From a virus: a DNA stretch of 25,350 bases. Below the pieces are notes generated by a model that worked only from the letters and a program-made list of their open reading frames with translations, was not told the DNA's origin and did not search any database. The stretch spans positions 1 to 25,350 of the IMG/VR virus record IMGVR_UViG_3300025131_000385. The stretch is one strand, 5' to 3'. Positions 1 through 7,870 of this stretch are shown here, piece by piece; the first letter of the stretch is position 1; each line of letters begins with the position of its first letter. Both the position numbers and the translations under genes were made by a program.

Positions 1-154
1 TAACCACCCATAAGACTGCCCATAAATCTGAACATCCTAACCATTGAGCTACCTTAGCAATAAACAGACCAGCTGCTATATGATAGGATGTCCAATGGTC
101 AAGTTGACCACTTGAAAGTTGCCAATTGACAAATTTTGCAATTGGACTATTCAT
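1..154 (-). CDS. small membrane protein, partial (cut by window start)
   Basis: This reading frame starts with ATG at 154-152, two bases after the stop of the preceding 37-aa gene, and stays open for 51 codons to the edge of the window, so its C-terminus is missing. The visible protein begins MNSPIAKFVNW. It has a Trp/His-containing amphipathic opening and then mostly hydrophobic segments (AAGLFIAKVAQWLG, then DLWAVLWVV), which suggests one or more membrane helices. I do not recognise the family. Its position after two other tiny secreted or membrane genes suggests a small membrane-active module such as a holin-like or envelope-modifying protein, but that is inference only. No strong ribosome binding site is visible; translation is probably coupled to the gene before it. 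Confidence 0.6.
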   Translation of the reverse strand, partial: MNSPIAKFVNWQLSSGQLDHWTSYHIAAGLFIAKVAQWLGCSDLWAVLWVV

Positions 155-156
155 GA

Positions 157-270
157 TTAGAATCCAGTTAATACGCCGGCACTTGATGCCCAACCGGCTA
201 CTAAAAATCCAACCACAAATCCAATCACTATTCCCCAAATTTTATCGAGGTGTTTCTTTAAAAAATCCAT
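157..270 (-). CDS. 37-aa single-pass membrane protein
   Basis: A 37-residue frame starts at ATG 270-268, one base after the TAA of the lysine-rich 64-aa gene, and ends with TAA at 159-157. A GGGGG run at 280-284, nine bases upstream and inside the end of the previous gene, serves as ribosome binding site. The protein has a short charged N-terminus (MDFLKKHLDKIW) and one Gly-rich hydrophobic helix at about residues 12-35 containing GFVVGFLVAG, a GxxxG-type helix-packing pattern. It has no catalytic residues. Its size and topology would fit a small phage membrane protein such as a holin-like or accessory lysis peptide. I know of no named family that matches, and function is unassigned. The frame and binding site make it likely to be real despite its length. 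Confidence 0.6.
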   Translation of the reverse strand: MDFLKKHLDKIWGIVIGFVVGFLVAGWASSAGVLTGF

Positions 271-271
271 T

Positions 272-466
272 TTATTTAGCCCCCTTAAATTTGCTAAAGA
301 AGCCTTTTTTCTTCTTTTTGCCTTTCTTAATCTTCTTCTTCTTACTCTTCTTCTTCTTCTTTATTTCTTCCATTCCAGCACTATTGTTCAAATCACTAGC
401 TTGTACAGGTGGAACAGCCGCAAAAAAGATTAAAAGGGAAAGTACCCATTTGATTATATTTTTCAT
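272..466 (-). CDS. exported lysine-rich 64-aa protein
   Basis: ATG at 466-464 is preceded by a very good AGGAG ribosome binding site seven bases upstream, so this small gene is convincingly real. Residues 1-24 form a classic signal peptide: KN and a Lys at the front, a hydrophobic core LSLLIFFAAV, and a cleavage site after VQAS. The mature part has a short neutral linker (DLNNSAGMEE) and then about 30 residues dominated by lysine, with runs such as KKKKKSKKKK and KKGKKKKK, ending GFFSKFKGAK. The product should be a short, extremely basic peptide delivered to the periplasm or cell surface. Binding to lipopolysaccharide, DNA or the inner membrane is plausible; no family is known to me. It is followed immediately by two tiny membrane-protein genes. 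A TATATTTATT element lies in the gap upstream. Confidence 0.72.
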   Translation of the reverse strand: MKNIIKWVLSLLIFFAAVPPVQASDLNNSAGMEEIKKKKKSKKKKIKKGKKKKKGFFSKFKGAK

Positions 467-488
467 AATAAACTCCTATTGTTATGTT

Positions 489-498
489 AATAAATATA
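489..498 (-). promoter_or_regulatory. candidate promoter element TATATTTATT
   Basis: On the minus strand the 32-base gap 467-498 contains TATATTTATT, 22 bases before the start codon of the lysine-rich gene. The identical 10-mer occurs in the gap at 24166-24175, and a one-base variant at 3091-3100. These are the only three gaps above 30 bases in the window. Promoter function is inferred from position only. Confidence 0.35.
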
Positions 499-1326
499 TC
501 AATAATCCATTCTAACATAGAATCTCATTGGAATTTTTGTACTTTTTGGAATTGGTTTAGATAACCTAGCACAACCCATTAATGTATTCTGATCATCATA
601 CAAACCAACTTCTGTTATGTAAGTTGGAACGTTGCTGCCTGTTAAATTGTCTTTTAATTGCCCAAGTCCATTAGAATGATAAGCCGTGACATTTGTTGTA
701 TTATTTAATTCATTTGGTAATGCTTCACATGCCCATTCATAAGTTGTAATAGTATTAGTTCCTTGATATTCTACATTATAATTTCCAGAAGTAACATCTG
801 AATAATTAACACTACCATTAAATGATGCCGTTTCCATTATCGTGAATGCTCCAATATCGTAAAATATATTACCAACATAATTATCCGATGATGATAGTGC
901 ACTTATGGATTGTGAATAAGTAGCATTTGTTGAATAAAGATTTCCTTTATTATCATCTACTATTTTAATTGTTGCCGCTGTTGAGTTATCAGTTAAACTA
1001 AATGAACCCTTTTTTATTCCTTCATTGAATTGTAATTGAGAAATAAAACATAAAGAACCTGTTGAATAAAATTTATTTAAAAATATACCAGGTTGTTTTT
1101 TATCACCAATAGTTGGCACTCTATTAAATAAAGGATTATTAACAGTATAATCAGAACCACTCAGGTAAAAATTTATACGAGCAAAATGATAATAACTAGC
1201 TGATGTAGAATGACTCGAAGCAGATAAAAACTGATGTCGAGTTATGTTAGATTGATTTAACTTATAAGTTTTATGAGATTTAAACTCATAAGTATTTTTT
1301 TGGTCATTAGTGAAATATTTAAACAT
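499..1326 (-). CDS. tail-fibre-like structural protein with C-terminal ITEVGLYD module
   Basis: A 275-residue protein starting MFKYFTNDQ. It is rich in Ser, Thr, Asn and Tyr and looks all-beta, with no transmembrane segment or signal peptide. Its last ~45 residues contain TYITEVGLYDDQNTLMG, followed by ARLSKPIPK and ending in YVRMDY. This module also ends the neighbouring 350-aa protein, so the two are paralogous at least at the C-terminus. Motifs of the type 'itEiGLYd..g.LlavaklS.pi.K' are known from phage tail-fibre and tail-collar proteins, which is the basis of the call. The gene follows the 350-aa gene after nine bases. No strong Shine-Dalgarno precedes the ATG, so coupled translation is likely. 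The exact role (fibre, whisker or decoration) is unknown. Confidence 0.6.
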   Translation of the reverse strand: MFKYFTNDQKNTYEFKSHKTYKLNQSNITRHQFLSASSHSTSASYYHFARINFYLSGSDYTVNNPLFNRVPTIGDKKQPGIFLNKFYSTGSLCFISQLQFNEGIKKGSFSLTDNSTAATIKIVDDNKGNLYSTNATYSQSISALSSSDNYVGNIFYDIGAFTIMETASFNGSVNYSDVTSGNYNVEYQGTNTITTYEWACEALPNELNNTTNVTAYHSNGLGQLKDNLTGSNVPTYITEVGLYDDQNTLMGCARLSKPIPKSTKIPMRFYVRMDY

Positions 1327-1335
1327 TCCATAACA

Positions 1336-2388
1336 TTAATAAGTAAGTCTTACTTTTATGATTGCTTCAGAACTAAAGTTTTTATTCAACGCAGAACTCA
1401 ATTTACCTACTGCTACTAAAGTATTAGAATTATCATAAAGCCCAACTTCAGTTATATATGTCTGAGGATTAGTTACCATATCACTATGTCTTATTTGCCA
1501 ATTCGATCCACTCCAAAAAGTTGCATTATTTGATAAATTAAATTCAGTTGTCTTTGCTCTACAAAAATAATCGTAAATATATTGTTTTTCTTCAGAACGA
1601 AGCGTTACTGTACCCAATTCTAACGCTCTTGTTAATTTCCAAGCATTATCAGCAGCCGTATTAACTCTTGTATCTGGCGCTAATCCAGTACCACCTCCTG
1701 TATGAGAACTGCCACTTGTTTTAAATTCTGCATCACCAGGTAAACTTGCAGATACAGCAGATACACTTAAAACAAATACTCCAGCATCGGGATAAAAGAA
1801 ACCATATTTATTACTACCTATAGCTGAACCAGCAGATCCAGAAATAATATCATATCGTTGACCAAATGGCGCAGCACTTGGACTAGTTGTTTTACTATTG
1901 TCTGTTAAAGAAAGTGAAGTTCCAACCGTACCAGCAGTAGTTGAACCAGATAATGTAATTGTCCATGTACCAGGATTCAATCTATCTTTCATTTGTAATC
2001 TTTCCGCGGAGATAAAATAACAATCAGATTGTGATACTGCATTAGCACCATTAGTACCATCTACGATTAAAAATCCAGTTTCATCTCTTAATTTTACACT
2101 ATCGGGTTCAAGAACATTAAAAAATTCTTTATAAATTGCCTGAGTAGTTCCTTCAACGGTCGTGGATTGTTCAGCACTACCGCTACCACCAATATGACCA
2201 TAAGTAACACCAAAATGATCTTTTGAATTATATTGTACATTATAATAATAGGATTTTTGAGTCGTGGATAAGGATGCAGTTGTAAAGTTTGAACCAGCAA
2301 GTGTACCAACACCACCATCAAAAAATCCATTAGTTACAGTTATTTGTGTTAATACAGTATCTTCTGCTTGATTTAGATCTTTATACAT
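1336..2388 (-). CDS. tail-fibre-like structural protein with C-terminal ITEVGLYD module
   Basis: A 350-residue protein starting MYKDLNQAEDTVLTQITV. The purine-rich stretch AAGGATAAGG upstream overlaps the stop of the 221-aa gene and probably acts as ribosome binding site. The sequence is Gly/Ser/Thr-rich and apparently all-beta (for example residues ~140-240, with many SGS and SAS turns), as in phage fibres. The C-terminus carries TYITEVGLYDNSNTLVAVG, then KLSSALNKNF and a final KVRLTY. The smaller downstream protein carries the same module. The pair probably arose by duplication of a fibre or appendage gene and may form different parts of one appendage. Role inferred from the motif, composition and position after baseplate genes; there are no visible enzymatic residues. 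Confidence 0.6.
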   Translation of the reverse strand: MYKDLNQAEDTVLTQITVTNGFFDGGVGTLAGSNFTTASLSTTQKSYYYNVQYNSKDHFGVTYGHIGGSGSAEQSTTVEGTTQAIYKEFFNVLEPDSVKLRDETGFLIVDGTNGANAVSQSDCYFISAERLQMKDRLNPGTWTITLSGSTTAGTVGTSLSLTDNSKTTSPSAAPFGQRYDIISGSAGSAIGSNKYGFFYPDAGVFVLSVSAVSASLPGDAEFKTSGSSHTGGGTGLAPDTRVNTAADNAWKLTRALELGTVTLRSEEKQYIYDYFCRAKTTEFNLSNNATFWSGSNWQIRHSDMVTNPQTYITEVGLYDNSNTLVAVGKLSSALNKNFSSEAIIKVRLTY

Positions 2389-2405
2389 ATTTCTTTGCCT
2401 TATCC

Positions 2406-3071
2406 TTATTTATTACTATTTGCCGCAACATTCAAAATAGCAAAAGCAGCTGCTGCTCCTACAGGTCCATTTCGAGTGAATTCAAGACCAATATTATTTC
2501 TAGCAGCTGTAAATTGTCCAGGTTTTGCTTGCAATACAAGTTCTTTTACTCCTATCACATGAGCCACAACAGGGTCTGGATAATCATAATCTGGAGTACC
2601 AGTTCCTTCCCATTCCCAAATGACATTTGCTACGTCAAGCACCTGCAGTCCTCTACCATCATTTATTTGAACATCAAATAATGGGTCAGCACCTGGAGTT
2701 TCGGGGTATAGTTGTGGAAAAATCTTTACTTTTTGACTTTTAGCTTGATTTGATTGTTTATTCATATTGTATATTGAATCTACTTCAATATAAGAAAAAT
2801 TTTGAACATCACGTTCATTTATCCCATAAAGTTTTGAACGCAAAAATACATTAGTATGAGGAACTGCCTCTACCATAGGAAGTGAAGTTATAGCACTACC
2901 ATAAGAATCCGAACCGCTGGGATGGTTTGGGTTATAAAGTGTGTAATCAACTCCAGTATCACCAAATGAAAATTTCCTAATTCCAAGATTTTGGCCTGCT
3001 GCTAATTTTTGTCTACCAGCCTTGGTTAAGATAGCATCTACTATGACGGTATCATTGTCTAATATTCCCAT
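2406..3071 (-). CDS. virion structural protein of the 'IDNDTV' type
   Basis: A 221-residue protein starting MGILDNDTVIVDAILTKAGR. An AAGGA binding site lies eight bases before the ATG. The N-terminus, with FSFGDTGVDYTLYNPNHPSG at residues ~34-53 and a TSLPMVEA(V/F)P-like stretch after it, is a pattern I recognise from hypothetical structural proteins of marine T4-like phages, where it usually lies in tail and baseplate gene blocks. The C-terminal half includes VWEWEGTGTPDYDYPDP and is otherwise unremarkable. There is no signal peptide or membrane helix. The gene follows the largest baseplate gene after a 77-base gap that holds a candidate promoter element, so it may open a separate late unit with the two fibre-like genes. 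The biochemical role is not known. Confidence 0.6.
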   Translation of the reverse strand: MGILDNDTVIVDAILTKAGRQKLAAGQNLGIRKFSFGDTGVDYTLYNPNHPSGSDSYGSAITSLPMVEAVPHTNVFLRSKLYGINERDVQNFSYIEVDSIYNMNKQSNQAKSQKVKIFPQLYPETPGADPLFDVQINDGRGLQVLDVANVIWEWEGTGTPDYDYPDPVVAHVIGVKELVLQAKPGQFTAARNNIGLEFTRNGPVGAAAAFAILNVAANSNK

Positions 3072-3090
3072 AACATTAATCCTTGTTTAA

Positions 3091-3100
3091 TATAAATATA
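3091..3100 (-). promoter_or_regulatory. candidate promoter element TATATTTATA
   Basis: The 77-base gap 3072-3148 is the longest in the window and is very AT-rich. It contains TATATTTATA on the minus strand, 19 bases before the start of the 221-aa gene. Read on the plus strand the same bases include TATAAATA, the T4 late-promoter core, but pointing away from the genes. The gap also has a weak 5-bp inverted repeat (ATTAA/TTAAT) and no convincing terminator. Confidence 0.35.
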
Positions 3101-3148
3101 TTCAAATTATTTTTTACCTAATTACTTTTAATTTCTTTATGTTAGTCT

Positions 3149-6100
3149 TCATTGTCTTTTTACTACTAATCTAGTTTTAGTGCTTGAACCACCCACATCA
3201 ATCGTATAAGCCGGAACTGTTCTTTGTGGATCTAAATTCATTGGATCAGTAGTTGGACTTGATCCATCATTTTGAGTTCCTTTATAAATTAAATTATCCA
3301 ACACATCTTTACTTGTTCTGGCATAAATATAATGATTTGATGGATAAAATATCTCTCCATTTGAAGAACTAAAAAATCTTGTTCTACCTACCATTCGACC
3401 ATCTTTAGGTGCATTACCGATTGTACCAGCACCTACTCCAAAATAAGAAGCATAGGTATAACCACCCCCACTATCTATAAATTGTCTATTGAAAAAATGT
3501 CTAAAATTGTCATGATGATTATAAGGTTGTTTCGCATTTGTTCCTGTTCTATCTTCATAAGTACCACTTACGGGATGAAATTCTTCAGTATCACCTATGG
3601 TTGGAAATGTAAATCTGGTTTCGTATTTATAGGTGTTATAATTTCCATCCGTTCCTTGATTATTTCTATGAAAATAAAATGTATTATCTTCTGAAGTTCC
3701 CCAATTCTTATAAAATTCATTTTTACTACCAAACAATATACTTGTAAAATCAGGTTCAGCCATATAAATGGATTCTGTTTTTGAATTTGATAAATCAACT
3801 ATATCTAATGGACTCGAATGATTTGTTTTTACATTTTCATTAAGAATTGAAGTTAAGCTCACTTCATCATTTAATATATCAATGGTTGTATTTTTAACAT
3901 TTTGATTTGCAAATGCATTTGTAGTTAATTCATCATCTGACATATCCAATGTAGCGGTTTTATAATTTTGATTTGCATTTGAAGATACATCAGGTTCAAA
4001 CGTTGCAGAACCTATATCACCCACTACTAAGTTTGGATTTAATTGAGTTTGTAATATTGCATTTTTTATTTTTGAACGATATAACATATCATTTTGTACA
4101 TCATATGAAAATCTTAATGTTGATTTGGCCGGTAAAAGTGTTCGTAAATTCTTTATTACAGAATTGTTTAAAATAGATTCAGCGGCTTTTAAATTTTTAA
4201 CAACATCAATTTGAATAACATTATCACTAATTAATTGTTTCCTCAAATCTATCAAATCACTATAAATTCCATCCATTGTTCCATCTTCAAGATAATCAGC
4301 TAAATTAAAATCTGACATTAAATTTATTATTAATGAATCTACGGCCTGCACATAAGAAACCGAGCGACCAATTTCATAAGACGTTTGTTTTTTTGTAGTT
4401 TCATTATATGGTTCCGTTACAGTTGGTGTATCGGGATTTAATGTACCAACTATTTTTAATTTTGGACCTAAATTTGTTTGATTATCATTTTGAAAATTAT
4501 GAGTTCCTCTAACATTAAATTTATAAAAAGTTTGTTCCGTCATAAAGGTTCTATAATTTAAACTTGGTTGTGTAGAAATCAAATGACTATAATCTTGGGT
4601 ATTTTGTGGGTTAGAATCATAAATTTTTAAATTTGCTTTATCAGGATGTCTATTCCAATTAGGTATATTTTCGTTTAATCTAAATCTATAAAAACAATCA
4701 ATACCAGAAGTAGCAGTACCTCCAACTAAACTATGATAATTTAAAACATGTTGTTTAAATTTTGACATACTGACATAACTATTCCATGTTCTAATTTCAG
4801 CGACTGAACCACTTAAGGTTTCACCCATAAATAAATTCTGACTCGTTAATGCGGATGATGTAATAAAATTTTGATTTATGTTTGAACCCGATAGTGAAAC
4901 CACATCATGTGATGACATGCTTATGAATTGTACATTTCTAATTTGATCATCGTCTTTACGAGCAACAAACATATGATAAGATTGTGAAAAATTACAATCT
5001 ACAAGTGCATTACTTGCAGTCACTGCATTTCTTTGTAACATTACATTGAAAATATTATTACTCATTATATTGTTGATATAATCGGTTGACATGGAAATAT
5101 GATTTGTACCGATTGCACTGGATACATTTTCTTTATAATTTAATCTAAATTCAAGCTTTCCTTTTGTATTTGATGAACCAGATGGTACTACTCTTAAATC
5201 CCAATAATCATTAGAGCCACTTGATCTTAATATGGTTTGTGTGTTTGTTGATTTACCGGCATGAAATACGAATTCTATTCCATTTGGATTAGCGTTATTT
5301 GTCCACCAATCCAATGCTAAATAATCCGAACCACTTGTTAAATTCAACATTGGAAACGGTACGGTTTCACTAATAAATCCTATATTACCAGCTGTCGTTT
5401 TTAAACCATTTAATAAATCAGCTGATGTATTATCAACAACAGTTGGATTATGCTCTTCAGTTGAACCACCATATTCTCTTAATTTAAAAGAATCAGCATC
5501 AAACCCATATAAATTCATTAATGCTTCTAAAGACGCCATAGTTCCTTTTGTCTTATAAACATACAATACATTATTAAGTATTTTTTTCCACAATGAATTT
5601 ATAACACCTTTAATACCAACTCCATCAATACTATCGCCTTCATTACTGTCTAAATAATTCGTAATACTACCACTATATGGATTCATCAAATCAAAACCAA
5701 TTGAATCACCAATAATGGGTAAAAGATTATCAGGTATTGAACTGGGGTTCTTATATCCCATTTTGTAAAAATTTTGATAATTATCAATATAATTTCTCAA
5801 CAAATCAAATTGCTCACCTAACATATTTACAAAACCTCTTAATGTTTGATGTTGGTCATCAATTCGTAAAGAGACTGGTAAATTATTAACTAATGAATGT
5901 ATGTTATCATTATCGTAATTTTGTGCAGTAGTTAGTAATGCATCATACCAAGTATTCCACGTAGTTGAACCAGCATAACTACCACTTGGTGGTCTATAGA
6001 TATTACTGAATGGATGTATGTCGGTTGGGTTGTTGTATGAAACTTTTACATCTGTAAAGTACGCATTTGATGAACTTGGTGAATTCATAAATACTGGAAA

Positions 6101-7870
6101 TAAATCGCCTTGAGGCATAATGGATGCTGTAACGGGGCCACTAATATTTGAACCATCGTCTAGTATAGTATTTGGAAAAAAATAAGGTCTATGTAAACCA
6201 CACCCGTCTATTATACCATAAGCATACCCATCACCAAAACTTCCACTTGTTGAAGCAGATATTACATTTGAACCTGATAGTATTTCATACTCAGTTGAAC
6301 TAGTTGTCCAATCAAATATGTTCTCTACATCATATCCTTCATCCAAGTACCATAAAGATGCACTATCATCAGGCCTCCAATACAACTGTTCTCCTTTAAA
6401 AATATATCTTTGATAATTAGATCCAGTAGATGTTGGATTTAATATTGCGGAACCACTAAATGCATCAAATGGTAATTGTCTTCCAAAATTATTATATGGA
6501 TAAAGACCAGTACTTATATCGGAATCATAATTAATATTTGCATTACCACCATCGAGTGTTAAATTAAAATTACTCCCAGGTGATGCTATACTTCCCGTAT
6601 GTGCTCTCATAATGAAAGATAAATAAACGGCTTTATTGGTGTTATAGAATGGTGGATTTTCTGCATTATAGACATCGGTAAATAAATGTAAAAAATTACT
6701 ATCAGTTGTCTTTTTGTATACGGTATCAAATCCTTCGGAATCTATAGTTTTGGTTAAAGGATTCGCATAAGTGAACCTATTACTGAAATCCGTTCCGGCT
6801 AAATTACTTCCAATACCAGGAGCGGATGCAGTTGAATAATTTTGACCATCATTATAAAGAAAATATTCATAACGAGTAAAATTATCTTGAATACCGTTAG
6901 CTTGTTTAAATAAATCTTTTCTTTTGTCAATAATATTTTTGCTACTTGAAAATGCCAATAAAGAATTTATTTGACCATATAGACCTTCAAGTTTAACTGC
7001 CTTATCTTTAAAGTTTTTTAATTTAGATTCGGCTGAACCAAAGAAAACGTGATTTGATAATTTACTATAATCAATATTTAGATTTATATCTTTCCGTTGT
7101 CTATTTAATTCATCAAAAGGATCATTACCGAAAGAACCTGTTAAATCATTATAATTCGAATATGAATCAATAATTGTGGTGTCTTCGGTGGAATATCCTT
7201 CATCAATATCTAATCCCAATCCGGATATTGCCAACCTTTCCCTGTCAATAAAAAATATTGTTTCGGTTTGTGATGATAAAAACTTATTTGCTATTTTAAA
7301 ATCTTTATTTAATATTTGAACATCACCAGGTAGTGTTTGATTTAATTTTAATATTAAAGTCCTTTTATCCTGACTAACAGTATCAACCGCATAACTATTT
7401 ATTGGAATTAATCTACCTTGACTTAATTCTAAAAAAGAATTAAAATTATAATCATCTTGATTTTCATTTAAAAATGAAATAATAGTTGTAATTATAGATT
7501 CACTAATTCCTTCACTAGAACCTGGTGGATTTAAACTTAATCGTATTTCTTTTCGACTTGGTGATATTTCAGAAATATAAAATAAATCTTCTTCTGGATA
7601 ACGAGTTATAAAATCAAATTGTAAATTATAATTTCCTTCACTAAAGCCTTCATTGTCTAAAAATTCATTTGGTTTTAAAAACAGTTGATTGTTTGAAATA
7701 TAAAAATCTAAGTCTTGTGTTAAATCGTCATTTTCTAAAAAACCGCCCCCATCAGAAAACACAGATAATTTAATTTTATTAACACTTGAATCAAAGCCAG
7801 AAAGTGAGTATGACTCGCCATCTGATATCAATTGTAAAGTATCGTCATTATATGTGGTTAATATTTCCAT
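3149..7870 (-). CDS. giant baseplate wedge protein, gpI/gp7-like core with LamG-like insertion
   Basis: A 1573-residue protein starting MEILTTYNDDTLQLISDG. Residues ~675-730 (LGEQFDLLRNYIDNY, then SIPDNLLPIIGDSIGFDL) and ~755-800 (SLWKKILNNVLYVYKTKGTM, then LEALMNLYGF) match the pattern of phage tail protein I (P2 gpI), whose T4 counterpart is gp7: a hydrophobic helix, 'LP.l....G', and 'KGT...L..L...yG'. Residues ~825-1045 look like a concanavalin/LamG-type jelly roll ending in the typical GSVAEIRTWNSYVS strand. Near residues 1300-1350 three short repeats occur (NQNYK, NQNVK and NENVK, each followed by an acidic segment). The start codon overlaps the preceding stop as TAATG. P2 gpI is under 200 residues and T4 gp7 about 1030, so this is an expanded version. 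It probably builds the wedge with gp6 and gp25 and carries an adhesive domain. Wedge assignment is inferred from the motif. Confidence 0.6.
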   Translation of the reverse strand: MEILTTYNDDTLQLISDGESYSLSGFDSSVNKIKLSVFSDGGGFLENDDLTQDLDFYISNNQLFLKPNEFLDNEGFSEGNYNLQFDFITRYPEEDLFYISEISPSRKEIRLSLNPPGSSEGISESIITTIISFLNENQDDYNFNSFLELSQGRLIPINSYAVDTVSQDKRTLILKLNQTLPGDVQILNKDFKIANKFLSSQTETIFFIDRERLAISGLGLDIDEGYSTEDTTIIDSYSNYNDLTGSFGNDPFDELNRQRKDINLNIDYSKLSNHVFFGSAESKLKNFKDKAVKLEGLYGQINSLLAFSSSKNIIDKRKDLFKQANGIQDNFTRYEYFLYNDGQNYSTASAPGIGSNLAGTDFSNRFTYANPLTKTIDSEGFDTVYKKTTDSNFLHLFTDVYNAENPPFYNTNKAVYLSFIMRAHTGSIASPGSNFNLTLDGGNANINYDSDISTGLYPYNNFGRQLPFDAFSGSAILNPTSTGSNYQRYIFKGEQLYWRPDDSASLWYLDEGYDVENIFDWTTSSTEYEILSGSNVISASTSGSFGDGYAYGIIDGCGLHRPYFFPNTILDDGSNISGPVTASIMPQGDLFPVFMNSPSSSNAYFTDVKVSYNNPTDIHPFSNIYRPPSGSYAGSTTWNTWYDALLTTAQNYDNDNIHSLVNNLPVSLRIDDQHQTLRGFVNMLGEQFDLLRNYIDNYQNFYKMGYKNPSSIPDNLLPIIGDSIGFDLMNPYSGSITNYLDSNEGDSIDGVGIKGVINSLWKKILNNVLYVYKTKGTMASLEALMNLYGFDADSFKLREYGGSTEEHNPTVVDNTSADLLNGLKTTAGNIGFISETVPFPMLNLTSGSDYLALDWWTNNANPNGIEFVFHAGKSTNTQTILRSSGSNDYWDLRVVPSGSSNTKGKLEFRLNYKENVSSAIGTNHISMSTDYINNIMSNNIFNVMLQRNAVTASNALVDCNFSQSYHMFVARKDDDQIRNVQFISMSSHDVVSLSGSNINQNFITSSALTSQNLFMGETLSGSVAEIRTWNSYVSMSKFKQHVLNYHSLVGGTATSGIDCFYRFRLNENIPNWNRHPDKANLKIYDSNPQNTQDYSHLISTQPSLNYRTFMTEQTFYKFNVRGTHNFQNDNQTNLGPKLKIVGTLNPDTPTVTEPYNETTKKQTSYEIGRSVSYVQAVDSLIINLMSDFNLADYLEDGTMDGIYSDLIDLRKQLISDNVIQIDVVKNLKAAESILNNSVIKNLRTLLPAKSTLRFSYDVQNDMLYRSKIKNAILQTQLNPNLVVGDIGSATFEPDVSSNANQNYKTATLDMSDDELTTNAFANQNVKNTTIDILNDEVSLTSILNENVKTNHSSPLDIVDLSNSKTESIYMAEPDFTSILFGSKNEFYKNWGTSEDNTFYFHRNNQGTDGNYNTYKYETRFTFPTIGDTEEFHPVSGTYEDRTGTNAKQPYNHHDNFRHFFNRQFIDSGGGYTYASYFGVGAGTIGNAPKDGRMVGRTRFFSSSNGEIFYPSNHYIYARTSKDVLDNLIYKGTQNDGSSPTTDPMNLDPQRTVPAYTIDVGGSSTKTRLVVKRQ

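Noticed and set aside
126-515. Plus-strand frame of 129 codons
   Set aside because: It is antisense to three minus-strand genes with good starts; its Phe/Leu runs are simply the complement of the lysine codons.
2346-2681. Plus-strand frame of 111 codons, and other plus-strand frames across the window
   Set aside because: All lie antisense to well-supported genes, have biased low-complexity translations and no ribosome binding site.
3072-3148. Rho-independent terminator in the longest gap
   Set aside because: Only short AT-only inverted repeats are present, without a GC-containing stem followed by a T run on the coding strand.
3624-3631. Exact T4 late-promoter core TATAAATA on the minus strand, inside the 1573-aa gene
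   Set aside because: It is within a coding region and not ahead of any gene; in DNA this AT-rich such matches are expected. Another at 20324-20331 was rejected for the same reason.
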